Origin: Acidovorax sp.
GTDB lineage: Bacteria; Pseudomonadota; Gammaproteobacteria; Burkholderiales; Burkholderiaceae_C
Reading direction: 5' to 3'
DNA: 15,625 bases
Assembly: GCA_030150585.1 (NCBI GenBank)
Contig: JASLFM010000253.1
Coordinates: 1 to 15,625, forward strand
Under the pieces are notes generated by a model. That model was not told where the DNA came from, ran no database searches, and saw only the letters and a program-made list of their open reading frames with translations. Shown piece by piece: positions 1-6,925 of this stretch; the stretch's first letter is position 1; the number at the start of each line of letters is the position of its first letter. The position numbers and the translations under genes were made by a program.

Positions 1-657
1 ATCGCCCGGCTGGAGCGCTTCGAGGCGCACATCCTGCTGCTGGACATCCAGATGCCCGGCGGCAGCGGGTTCGATCTGCTGGCCCGCCTGCAGGGCCAGC
101 CCGAACCGCCGGTGGCCGTCTTCATCACCGCCTTCGACGACCGGGCTCTCCAGGCCTTTGACGCCAGCGCGATCGACTACATCACCAAGCCCATCGAGCC
201 GGGGCGCTTCCAGCTCGCGCTGGAGCGCGCCCGCCAGGCGGTGGCCCTGCGCGGCAGCGCGCAGCGGATCGCGGAGCTGCAGGAGGTCATCGCCAATCTG
301 CGCACCGCGGCGCTGCAGCCGCGCGGCCCGGCCGAGCTGTGGGTCAAGACCCAGGGCCAGCACGTGCGCATTGCCGCCACCAGCATCACGCGCATCCAGG
401 CTGAGCGCGACTACGCGCGCATCCATGCGGATGGCCGCGAATACCTGCACAACGCCAGTTTGTCTGAACTGGAGCAGAGGCTGCCTGCGCAGGACTTCCT
501 GCGCATCCACCGCAGCACCCTGGTGCGCATCGGCGCGGTCTGCCGCCTGGCGGTGGGGGCCTTCTCGTCCCTTGCCGTGGTGTTGGCCGATGGCGCGGTG
601 GTTCGCGTGGGCCGTACCTATACCGCAGAGGTGCGGGCGCGGCTGCTGCGGCGCTGA
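1..657 (+). CDS. LytTR-family response regulator (5' end cut by window)
   Basis: This is a cytoplasmic DNA-binding response regulator of two-component signalling. The reading frame is open from base 1, so the true start lies upstream; about 35 residues of the receiver are probably missing. Counting from the first codon in the window, the receiver shows the phospho-acceptor Asp15 in LLLDIQMPG, Thr43 in FITAFDD and the conserved Lys63 in YITKPI. A linker (about 75-105) leads to a LytTR DNA-binding domain (about 108-215) with the typical FLRIHRSTLVRI stretch. This architecture matches the AlgR/LytR type, which normally pairs with a histidine kinase of the LytS/AlgZ type. Any such partner would lie upstream, outside the window. 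The target genes cannot be told from sequence. The family call is sure; the specific identity is not. Confidence 0.93.
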   Translation: MARLERFEAHILLLDIQMPGGSGFDLLARLQGQPEPPVAVFITAFDDRALQAFDASAIDYITKPIEPGRFQLALERARQAVALRGSAQRIAELQEVIANLRTAALQPRGPAELWVKTQGQHVRIAATSITRIQAERDYARIHADGREYLHNASLSELEQRLPAQDFLRIHRSTLVRIGAVCRLAVGAFSSLAVVLADGAVVRVGRTYTAEVRARLLRR

Positions 658-664
658 ATTGCGT

Positions 665-711
665 TGCAGGCGGATTTCAACGTGGCAACTGCGGCGGTGC
701 CGACGCCTGCA
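665..711. terminator. Possible bidirectional hairpin between convergent genes
   Basis: A perfect 8-base inverted repeat, TGCAGGCG (665-672) and CGCCTGCA (704-711), lies between the stop codons of the response regulator and the convergent DUF421 gene. A smaller inner pair, GGCA (684-687) and TGCC (698-701), sits in its loop. There is no T-tract on either strand, so intrinsic termination is only a guess from position and pairing. Confidence 0.3.
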
Positions 712-735
712 GTGCCCCGACCAGCGGCGCGGCCC

Positions 736-1227
736 TCACAGTCCCGACTCCTGGCGCACGCCCGCGCTGCGCAGCACCACGGTGATGGTGCCGTTGGTCT
801 CGATGGTGGCGCGCTCTACCTCGTGCAGGTGCAGGCAGCCGCCCGCCCGCAGCGCGGCGGCCACGTCGTCGGGGGTGAGCAGCTCCTGGCGCATGAGCGC
901 CGTATCGAGCTGGCCGCTGTGCACCAGCACCTGGGGCCGGCCGTCCACCAGCCGCGCCAGGCGCGGGATGCGGAACGTGAGGTGGGCGAGCAGCACGTGG
1001 CAGGCCATGAGCGTGGTGGCGCTGATGAGGCCGCCGACGAGCGAGTTGTCGCCTGCGTTCATCGAGTTCTGCACCGCGTTCGACAGGATCAGCAGCAGCA
1101 CGAGGTCGAACGGCGCGTACTGCCCCGTCTGCCGCTTGCCCGTGAGGCGCAGGAACACCAGCAAGAACAGGTACACGGCCACGCCGCGCACGACGAACTC
1201 CCACCACGGCACGCTCATTGCAAACAT
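736..1227 (-). CDS. DUF421 membrane protein (YetF/YcaP-like)
   Basis: This is a small inner-membrane protein of 163 residues from the DUF421 family, whose function is not firmly known. Hydrophobic segments lie at about residues 9-27, 42-58 and 68-88. They are followed by a soluble C-terminal domain of the kind seen in YetF/YcaP. The motif LRLTGKRQTGQ followed by PFDLVLLLILSNAVQNS is the family hallmark. I chose the ATG at 1225-1227 because AGGAG (1236-1240) stands 8 bases before it. A longer frame opens at 1317 but would overrun the start of the divergent gene at 1288 and adds a non-hydrophobic extension unlike the family. It diverges from the DUF4197 gene across 60 bases, which must hold both promoters. 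Confidence 0.88.
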   Translation of the reverse strand: MFAMSVPWWEFVVRGVAVYLFLLVFLRLTGKRQTGQYAPFDLVLLLILSNAVQNSMNAGDNSLVGGLISATTLMACHVLLAHLTFRIPRLARLVDGRPQVLVHSGQLDTALMRQELLTPDDVAAALRAGGCLHLHEVERATIETNGTITVVLRSAGVRQESGL

Positions 1228-1287
1228 CGTCAGAACTCCTGGGCTGCGAAAATCAGTGCCATTGTTGAACATCCAGGAAAATCCGCC

Positions 1288-1989
1288 ATGCCGTCGCGCC
1301 GAGCCTTCATCCACCAAGCCAGTACAGCCGCGCTCGTGCTGGCCGCGCAGCGCCAGGCCTGGGCCCTGTCCGTGGCCGATTTGTCGAATGCCGATGCCGC
1401 CAGCGGCGTGAAGGCCGCGCTTGCTAAGGGGGCCGAAGCGGCCGTGGGCCTGCTGGGCCGCCCGGACGGCTTTCTCGGCAACCCGCAGGTGCGCATCGGC
1501 CTGCCGGGGCAGCTGGAGGACGCGGCCAAGCTCATGCGCAAGTTCGGCCAGGGCCAGCGCATCGATGAGCTGGTCACCACCATCAACCGCGCGGCCGAGG
1601 CCGCCGTGCCCATGGGAAAGGACCTGCTCGTGGGCGCCGTGAAGAACATGACCGTGACGGATGCCAAGAACATCCTCACGGGGGGCGACACGGCCGTCAC
1701 GCGCTTCTTCGCCGACAAGACGCGCGCGCCGCTGGGCGAACGCTTCCTGCCCGTGGTGAAACAGGCCACCGAGAAGGTGGGGCTGACCCAGCAGTACAAC
1801 GCCTTCGCGGGCAAGGCCGCGGGCTTCGGTCTGCTCCGCAAGGAGGACGCCAACCTCGCGCAGTACGTGACGGGCAAGACGCTCGACGGCCTGTATTTCA
1901 TGATCGGCGAGGAGGAGCGCAAGATCCGGCAGGACCCCGTGGGCACCGGCAGCGCGCTGCTGCAGAAGGTGTTCGGCGCCGCGCGATGA
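1288..1989 (+). CDS. DUF4197 family exported protein with Tat-type signal
   Basis: A 233-residue protein of the DUF4197 family, whose function is not known to me. The N-terminus SRRAFIH resembles the twin-arginine motif. It is followed by an Ala/Leu-rich segment and a likely cleavage after AWA (about residue 26), so export to the periplasm in a folded state is inferred. The rest is a mostly helical domain containing the family stretches AAVPMGKDLLVGAVKNMT and DAKNILTGGDTAVTRFF. The start at 1288 is preceded by AGGA (1275-1278) at a fair distance and places the signal peptide at the very N-terminus. The frame is open further upstream to 664, but that part is antisense to DUF421. The stop overlaps the next start as ATGA, which implies co-translation with the YchJ-like gene. 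Confidence 0.9.
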   Translation: MPSRRAFIHQASTAALVLAAQRQAWALSVADLSNADAASGVKAALAKGAEAAVGLLGRPDGFLGNPQVRIGLPGQLEDAAKLMRKFGQGQRIDELVTTINRAAEAAVPMGKDLLVGAVKNMTVTDAKNILTGGDTAVTRFFADKTRAPLGERFLPVVKQATEKVGLTQQYNAFAGKAAGFGLLRKEDANLAQYVTGKTLDGLYFMIGEEERKIRQDPVGTGSALLQKVFGAAR

Positions 1990-2387
1990 GCCGCGCGCTG
2001 ACCCAGGCCGGGCCTGCCTGCCCCTGTGGCAGCGGTGCCCTGCTGGCCGCGTGCTGCGGCCGCTACCTTGACCATTTCGGGTCCACGCCAGCGCCCAACG
2101 CCGAGCGCCTCATGCGCTCGCGCTACAGCGCCTTCGTGCTGCAGCGGGCCGACTACCTGCTCGCCACCTGGCACGCGGACCAGCGGCCCGCCGCGGTCGA
2201 TTTTGATGCGGGCGCGAAGTGGCTGGGCCTTGAGGTGCGTTCGCACCGCGCCACGGGCGAGGACCGCGCCGAGGTGGAGTTCGTCGCGCGCTGGCGCGTG
2301 GGTGGCCGTGCCGTGCGCCTGCACGAGCGCAGCCGCTTCGTGCGCGAGGGCGGGCGCTGGTACTACGTGGATGGCGATCAGTTTTGA
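1986..2387 (+). CDS. YchJ-like (UPF0225) SEC-C motif protein
   Basis: A 133-residue cytoplasmic protein of the YchJ/UPF0225 family. Near the N-terminus it carries a SEC-C zinc-binding motif with Cys12, Cys14, Cys23 and Cys24 (CPCGSG then ACCG). An NTF2-like domain follows, marked by AERLMRSRYSAF, which is characteristic of the family, and ending in RWYYVDGDQF. The precise role is not established, although SEC-C motifs often bind zinc and mediate protein contacts. It overlaps the DUF4197 stop by four bases (ATGA), so the two are probably co-translated; I know of no functional link between them. Its stop codon TGA (2385-2387) lies inside the left border of the palindromic repeat that follows, so the end of the gene has been shaped by that element. 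Confidence 0.92.
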   Translation: MSRALTQAGPACPCGSGALLAACCGRYLDHFGSTPAPNAERLMRSRYSAFVLQRADYLLATWHADQRPAAVDFDAGAKWLGLEVRSHRATGEDRAEVEFVARWRVGGRAVRLHERSRFVREGGRWYYVDGDQF

Positions 2388-2443
2388 GCCAAATCGGCCG
2401 CTAGCGCCTATCCAGAAGGCGCAGGCAGCTATTAATTAAATAG
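2383..2443 (+). repeat. Comamonadaceae-type short palindromic repeat, copy A
   Basis: An AT-richer 60-base element begins with TTTGA, which supplies the stop codon of the upstream gene. It has a stem of GCGCCT (2405-2410 region) and AGGCGC (about 2417-2422) with loop ATCCAGA, then AGCT (2427-2430) and the AT-rich end ATTAATTAAATAG. I recall elements of this layout (TTTGA, AAGCC or similar, AGCGC-loop-GCGCT, AGCTATTAA) scattered downstream of genes in Acidovorax, Delftia and relatives. That recollection has not been checked here. A second, diverged copy lies inside liuB at 10575-10636 in the same orientation. The element may fold as RNA and protect or terminate the upstream transcript. Confidence 0.75.
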
Positions 2444-2510
2444 TAAGCATGCTGCGAAACTGGCGCGACCGAAGCCAGCGGACGCCGCGCAAGGGCCGCC
2501 CCGCCGCGCT

Positions 2511-2569
2511 GGCGTCGCCCCCCTTCCCGCGTAGCGCAGCGAAGCGAGAGAAGGGGGGGCGGCAACGCC
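2511..2569. terminator. Long G/C-rich hairpin between convergent genes
   Basis: CGCCCCCCTTC (2516-2526) pairs with GAAGGGGGGGCG (2550-2561), with one extra G on the right arm. GGCGT (2511-2515) and ACGCC (2565-2569) extend the stem beyond a three-base bulge. The loop (2527-2549) contains GCGTAGCGCAGCGAAGCG. It lies between the YchJ-like gene and the convergent solute-binding-protein gene, so it could act on both transcripts. There is no T-tract. I recall similar CCCCCTTC...GAAGGGGG hairpins as dispersed repeats in Comamonadaceae. Confidence 0.5.
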
Positions 2570-2589
2570 GCTCGGGGGGATGTTCCGAA

Positions 2590-4125
2590 TCACTCCCACC
2601 AGAGCGCGCCGATGTCGTGCGCGAAGATGGGGTAGTTCATCCACGCGCCGCGCAGTCCCTTGCGCACCACGGCGCCGATCTTGGGCGCGAAGATCCACGC
2701 GTTGACGGCGTCCTGCGCCAGGTGGCGCTGCAGGTCGGCAAAGCGCAGCTGCCGCTCGCGCGCATGGGTGGCCGCGGCATGGCGCTGCGCCAGTTCGCGG
2801 AAGGCCGGGCTGTCGTAGCCGAAGTAGTAATCGGGGTCGGTGTAGATCAGGTAGTCCAGCGGCTCGACGTGGTTGATGAGGGTCATGTCGAACTGGCCCC
2901 TGAAGGGCCCGGCCAGCCACTGCGGCCATTCCACGCGCTCGATGTTGGCCATGATGCCCACCTGGGCCAGGTACTCCGCCACCACGGGGCCGCCGGCGTA
3001 GGCGTAGGCCGCAGGCGGCAGCGTGAGCTTCAGGCGCAGCGGCGCGGTGACGCCGGCCTCCTTGAGCAGCGCGCGGGCGCGGTCGGGGTCGTAGGGGTAC
3101 ATGTTCTCGAGGTGCAGGTAGCCCGCGTCGGTGGGCGAGAAATGGCTGCCGATGGCCGAGCCTCGTCCGTCGAGCACGGCACGGATGAAGCCCTCGCGGT
3201 CGATGGCGTGCGTGATGGCGCGGCGCACGCGCAGGTCGTTCAGGGGCGCGCGCCGGTGGTTCAGCGCCAGCATGCCCTTGCCGCCAGAGGTGCCGATCAG
3301 CACCTGGTAGCGCGTGTCGTCCTGGAAGCGCCGCACGGTGCGCGTGGCGAAGTGGAAGAACAGGTCCACGTCGCCCGCCTGCAGCGCTGCCTCCTGCGCG
3401 TCGGGGTCGGGGATGAAGCGGTAGGTGGCGCTGTCCATGCGCGCACGCTGCCCCGGCGGCCCCGCGCGGGTGCCGTCCGCGCGCGCCAGCGAGATGCTGT
3501 GGCCACGGCTCCACTGGGCAACGCGGTAGGGGCCTGTGCCCACGGGCTGCGTGGCGGCCCGGCCGGCCGTGGCAGGGTGCAAGATGACCGCCGTGCCCTC
3601 GCCCAGGCGGAACAGCAGGTGCGCGTCGGGGCGGTGCAGCGCAAGCGTGACGGTGCGCGCGTCGGGCGTGGCGATGGCCGCGATGTTGTCGAACAGCGCC
3701 CTGCGCGCCTTGTTGGTGGAGCCGGGGGCCACGGCACGCTCGAAGCTGAAGCGCACGGCGGCAGCATCCAGGGGCTGCCCGTCGTGGAAGCGCACGCCCT
3801 GGCGCAGGCGGAAGGTGTAGGCCCGGCCATCGGGGCTCTGCGTCCAGGATTCGGCCAGCAGCGGGCTCACCGCGCCGCTCTCCTCGATCTTCGTGAGGCC
3901 CTCCAGCACGTTGTAGTGCGCCACCTCGCCCACGGCCGCCGAGGGCGCCATCGTGGGGTCGAGGCTGTCGGGCTCGATCGAGAGGCTCACCACCACGCTG
4001 GAGCGCCCGGCCCCCGCCTGTGCGAAGGCGTCTGGTGCGGCCAGCGGGGCGGCGCACAGCGCCAGCGCACGGGCAAGGCAATCGCGCCGCGTCACGGAAG
4101 GCAGGAGCGGGTAGGGTGCGGGCAT
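2590..4125 (-). CDS. Family-5 ABC transporter substrate-binding protein, Tat-exported
   Basis: A 511-residue periplasmic solute-binding protein of the DppA/OppA family (SBP_bac_5). These proteins deliver peptides, opines or other small molecules to an ABC importer. The N-terminus has TRRDCLARALAL, a twin-arginine-like motif, a hydrophobic stretch and a probable cut after AFA (residue 35). The family signature follows: LAESW near residue 90, then the YTFRLRQGVRFHDGQPL segment, and later GTGPYRVAQW and RRAITHAIDREGFI. The length is normal. The ATG at 4123-4125 has no clear Shine-Dalgarno sequence, so the exact start is uncertain. No permease or ATPase gene is adjacent in this window, so it is an orphan here, and its ligand cannot be told from sequence. 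It diverges from the diguanylate cyclase gene across 92 bases. Confidence 0.93.
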   Translation of the reverse strand: MPAPYPLLPSVTRRDCLARALALCAAPLAAPDAFAQAGAGRSSVVVSLSIEPDSLDPTMAPSAAVGEVAHYNVLEGLTKIEESGAVSPLLAESWTQSPDGRAYTFRLRQGVRFHDGQPLDAAAVRFSFERAVAPGSTNKARRALFDNIAAIATPDARTVTLALHRPDAHLLFRLGEGTAVILHPATAGRAATQPVGTGPYRVAQWSRGHSISLARADGTRAGPPGQRARMDSATYRFIPDPDAQEAALQAGDVDLFFHFATRTVRRFQDDTRYQVLIGTSGGKGMLALNHRRAPLNDLRVRRAITHAIDREGFIRAVLDGRGSAIGSHFSPTDAGYLHLENMYPYDPDRARALLKEAGVTAPLRLKLTLPPAAYAYAGGPVVAEYLAQVGIMANIERVEWPQWLAGPFRGQFDMTLINHVEPLDYLIYTDPDYYFGYDSPAFRELAQRHAAATHARERQLRFADLQRHLAQDAVNAWIFAPKIGAVVRKGLRGAWMNYPIFAHDIGALWWE

Positions 4126-4172
4126 GGTGGGGCGCCGGGGAAGAGAGTGCTACAAGCTGTGTCATAGTACCG

Positions 4173-4198
4173 AAGAAGGCGCGGCTTGCGCGCCTCTT
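4173..4198 (+). other. Hairpin in the leader of the diguanylate cyclase gene
   Basis: AGGCGCG (4177-4183) and CGCGCCT (4189-4195) form a perfect 7-base stem around the loop GCTTG. With A4176 bulged out, AAG (4173-4175) pairs with CTT (4196-4198), lengthening the stem to 10 pairs. It ends 19 bases before the start codon. It could be a leader structure affecting expression or a weak terminator for upstream readthrough. The role is inferred. Confidence 0.4.
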
Positions 4199-4217
4199 TG
4201 CCGCCGCTTGAAGCCCC

Positions 4218-6263
4218 ATGCGCATGCCCGCCGTATTCCGCCGCCGAGGAGCGCCCCTGCGCGCGTGGTGGTTCCTGCCGCTGGTCGTGCTGGCGTTGTT
4301 CGCCGGTATGGGCTGGGGCATGCGGCTCATCTACCAGGAGCGCGAGCAGCGCTACCACCACCAGGTCGAAAGCGGCCTCTCCACCATCAACCAGATCCAG
4401 GTCATGGGCGTGGCGGATTGGCGCCGGCGCCGCATTGGCGAGGCCGCGGCGCTGACGGACGATGGCCTTTTCGCACAGGCCGTGCGCCGCTGGCGTGCCG
4501 ACGGTTCGCCCGCGCTGGAGGCGCCAGTGCGCGAGCGTTTGCGTTCGCTGGTCGAGTACACCCAGTACACGGCCGCCTACCTGGTGGATGCGCAGGGCCG
4601 CCTGCTGCTGGGCCCGGCGGGGAGCGGGGGCGCGAAGGTGGACACGCTGCCCGCGCCCGAGCGCGAGGCGCTGCGCGGCGCGTTCGACAGCGCGCAGCCC
4701 GCTGTCGTGGGCCTGCGGCGCGACGGGGCCTTCGCCTTCCCGTTCTTCGGGCTGCTGGCGCCGCTGTTCGACGGCAGCGAGCCCGTGGGCGCCGTCTGGC
4801 TCGTGGTCGATGCCCGCAACTCCCTCTACCCGCTGCTCGAGGTCTGGCCCAACAACAGCCGCACGGCGGAGTCGCTGCTGGTCGAGCGCCAGGGCGGCGA
4901 GGTGGTGTTCCTCAGCCCGCTGCGTCACCGCGGCGACGAGCCGCTCACGCTGCGCCTGCCCGCGCACCAAACGGGCGATGCCGCCGTGGCGCTGGCCGCC
5001 GCAGGGGTGCGCGGCACGCTCTACGGCACCGACTACCAGGGCCACAGCGTGCTGGCCACCGCCAGCGCCGTACCGGACAGCGACTGGCTGCTGGTCTCCA
5101 AGATCGACACGGCCGAGGCGTTCACGGACGCGCAGCGGCGCGAATGGCTCGCGCTGAGCCTGTTCGCCAGCCTGGGGCTGATCTCGGCGGGCGCCGTCGT
5201 CGTGCTGTGGCAGTGGCGCGCGTGGCGGCGCGAGCGCTCGCTCAAGGAAAAGCTCGAGCGCAACATGCGCTGGCTCGACGCTGCGCAGAAGGCCGCCTCG
5301 ATGGGCTACTTTGCCTACGACACCGAGCGCCAGCAGTTCACCATGTCGCGCATGGCCAATGCGATCTTCGGCCTGCCGATCGAAAGCCGCATGACGCTGC
5401 GCCAGTGGGTGGGCATGCTGCACCCGCAGGACCGGGAGCGCACCCTGGCCGTCCATGGCAGTGCCATGGAGCAGCGCACTGCGCTGCGCACCCAGTACCG
5501 CATCCTCCGCGCGAGCGACCGGCGCGAACGCTGGATCGAGGTGTGGGGCGAGTATGGCGATGCGCAAGGTCCGCAGCGCGCCCGCATGACGGGCACGGTG
5601 CAGGACATCACCGACCGCAAGCAGGCAGAGGAGCAGCTCGAGCGCTACCGCGCCGCATTGGAAGCCCAGGTGCGCGTGGACCCGCTCACCCAGGTGGCCA
5701 ACCGCCTCGCGCTCGACGAGGCCGTCGCGCAGGAGTGGGCGCGCGCGCTGCGCGGCGGCACGCCGCTGGCCCTGCTGATGATCGACGTGGACCATTTCAA
5801 GGCCTTCAACGACCACTATGGGCACATGGCAGGCGACCGCTGCCTGCAGGGCGTGGCGCAGGCGCTCGCATCGACGCTGGGGCGCGCTAGCGACATGGTG
5901 GCACGCTATGGCGGCGAGGAGTTCGCCGTGCTGCTGCCCGGCGCCGACGAAGCGCAGGCCTGCGCCGTGGCCGAGCGGCTGCGCCAGGCGGTGCTCGCGC
6001 TCGCCACCCCGCATGCGTTCGGCTGCGAGGGGGGAGTCGTCACCGTCAGCATCGGCGTGGCCAGCCTGTGCCCCGCCGAGCAGGCGCCCACGCAGGGTGA
6101 GCCCCGTGCGGGCGTGGACGTGGCGCATGCCTTGTTCCGGCAGGCCGACGCGGCGCTCTACCGCGCCAAGCAGCTCGGCCGCGACCGTGCCACGCTCTAT
6201 GGCCCCGATTGCACGGCGGCGCTGCACGATCCATCCGACATCCCGTTCCTGGAAAACCCATGA
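4218..6263 (+). CDS. Membrane PAS-GGDEF diguanylate cyclase
   Basis: A 681-residue inner-membrane sensor predicted to make cyclic di-GMP from two GTP. It has a transmembrane segment at about 16-35, a periplasmic sensing region of about 270 residues (possibly Cache-like, ligand unknown) and a second transmembrane segment at about 310-333. A PAS domain follows (about 350-470), ending in TGTVQDITDRK, then a GGDEF domain (about 485-655) opening with DPLTQVANR at 488. The catalytic signature GGEEF is at 565-569. The inhibitory-site motif RxxD is at 556-559, exactly five residues before it, so an active, product-inhibited enzyme is expected. No EAL domain is present. The start has only a weak ribosome site, and Met3 (4224) is an alternative. 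The stop overlaps the next start as ATGA, coupling it to the HAD phosphatase. Confidence 0.95.
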   Translation: MRMPAVFRRRGAPLRAWWFLPLVVLALFAGMGWGMRLIYQEREQRYHHQVESGLSTINQIQVMGVADWRRRRIGEAAALTDDGLFAQAVRRWRADGSPALEAPVRERLRSLVEYTQYTAAYLVDAQGRLLLGPAGSGGAKVDTLPAPEREALRGAFDSAQPAVVGLRRDGAFAFPFFGLLAPLFDGSEPVGAVWLVVDARNSLYPLLEVWPNNSRTAESLLVERQGGEVVFLSPLRHRGDEPLTLRLPAHQTGDAAVALAAAGVRGTLYGTDYQGHSVLATASAVPDSDWLLVSKIDTAEAFTDAQRREWLALSLFASLGLISAGAVVVLWQWRAWRRERSLKEKLERNMRWLDAAQKAASMGYFAYDTERQQFTMSRMANAIFGLPIESRMTLRQWVGMLHPQDRERTLAVHGSAMEQRTALRTQYRILRASDRRERWIEVWGEYGDAQGPQRARMTGTVQDITDRKQAEEQLERYRAALEAQVRVDPLTQVANRLALDEAVAQEWARALRGGTPLALLMIDVDHFKAFNDHYGHMAGDRCLQGVAQALASTLGRASDMVARYGGEEFAVLLPGADEAQACAVAERLRQAVLALATPHAFGCEGGVVTVSIGVASLCPAEQAPTQGEPRAGVDVAHALFRQADAALYRAKQLGRDRATLYGPDCTAALHDPSDIPFLENP

Positions 6264-6925
6264 GATTCGAAGCGATTCTGTTCGACTGCGACGGCGTGCT
6301 CGTCGACAGCGAAGCCATCACCAACGGCGTTCTGCGCGCCATGCTCAATGCATCGGGCTGGCCCATTGGCGAGCAGGAGTGCATGCGCACCTTCGTCGGC
6401 AAGACCGTGCGCAGCGAGGCCGCGCTGATCGAAGCGCGCACCGGCCAGCCGCTGACCGACGCGTGGATGGCCGAGTTCTACGAGCGGCGCAATGCCGCGC
6501 TGCGTGCCGAACTCGTCGCCATCGACGGCGCAGTGGACGCCGTGCGTGAGCTCCACGGCCTGCTGCCGGGCCGCATGGCCGTCGCTTCGGGCGCCGACAA
6601 GCCCAAGGTGCAGATGCAGCTCGACAAAGTGGGGCTGGCTCCGTACTTCGGCCCCCATGTGTTCAGCGGGCACGACCTGCCGCGCACCAAGCCCTGGCCC
6701 GACGTGTACCTGGCAGCCGCCCAGGCGCTGCGCACGCCGCCCGAGCGCTGCCTGGTGGTCGAGGACTCGGTGCCCGGCCTCACGGCTGGCGTGCGCGCCG
6801 GCGCCACCGTGTGGGGCTATTGCCCTGGCGCGGGGGCGCACTCCACGCCGGAGCAGCTCCTCGCGGCGGGTGCGCAGCGCGTGTTCAGCGCGATGGCCGA
6901 TCTGCCGCGCCTGCTGGGCCTGTAG
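6260..6925 (+). CDS. HAD-superfamily hydrolase (subfamily IA phosphatase)
   Basis: A 221-residue cytoplasmic phosphatase of the HAD-IA group, close in layout to phosphoglycolate phosphatase and beta-phosphoglucomutase-like enzymes. Motif I, FDCDGVLVDSE, holds the nucleophile Asp9 and the acid/base Asp11. Motif II is Ser110 in VASGADK, motif III is Lys144 in PRTKPWPD, and motif IV is Glu168-Asp169 in LVVEDSVPG. A helical cap lies between motifs I and II. All catalytic residues are present, so it should be active, but the substrate is not deducible. I chose the ATG at 6260, which overlaps the stop of the diguanylate cyclase gene and starts right before motif I; the frame also opens at 6209 inside that gene. 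Its last 41 bases overlap the convergent AraC-type gene. Confidence 0.93.
   Translation: MRFEAILFDCDGVLVDSEAITNGVLRAMLNASGWPIGEQECMRTFVGKTVRSEAALIEARTGQPLTDAWMAEFYERRNAALRAELVAIDGAVDAVRELHGLLPGRMAVASGADKPKVQMQLDKVGLAPYFGPHVFSGHDLPRTKPWPDVYLAAAQALRTPPERCLVVEDSVPGLTAGVRAGATVWGYCPGAGAHSTPEQLLAAGAQRVFSAMADLPRLLGL

Noticed and set aside
664..1287. Upstream extension of the DUF4197 frame
   Set aside because: It is antisense to DUF421 and would bury the Tat signal peptide inside the protein; the ATG at 1288 has a ribosome site.
2449..4167. Plus-strand open frame of 572 codons opposite the solute-binding protein
   Set aside because: The minus-strand frame has a full family-5 signature; this one is a composition shadow that also runs through the hairpin region.
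4092..6227. Minus-strand open frame of 711 codons opposite the diguanylate cyclase
   Set aside because: The plus strand encodes a complete PAS-GGDEF protein with intact motifs; the antisense product shows no family features.
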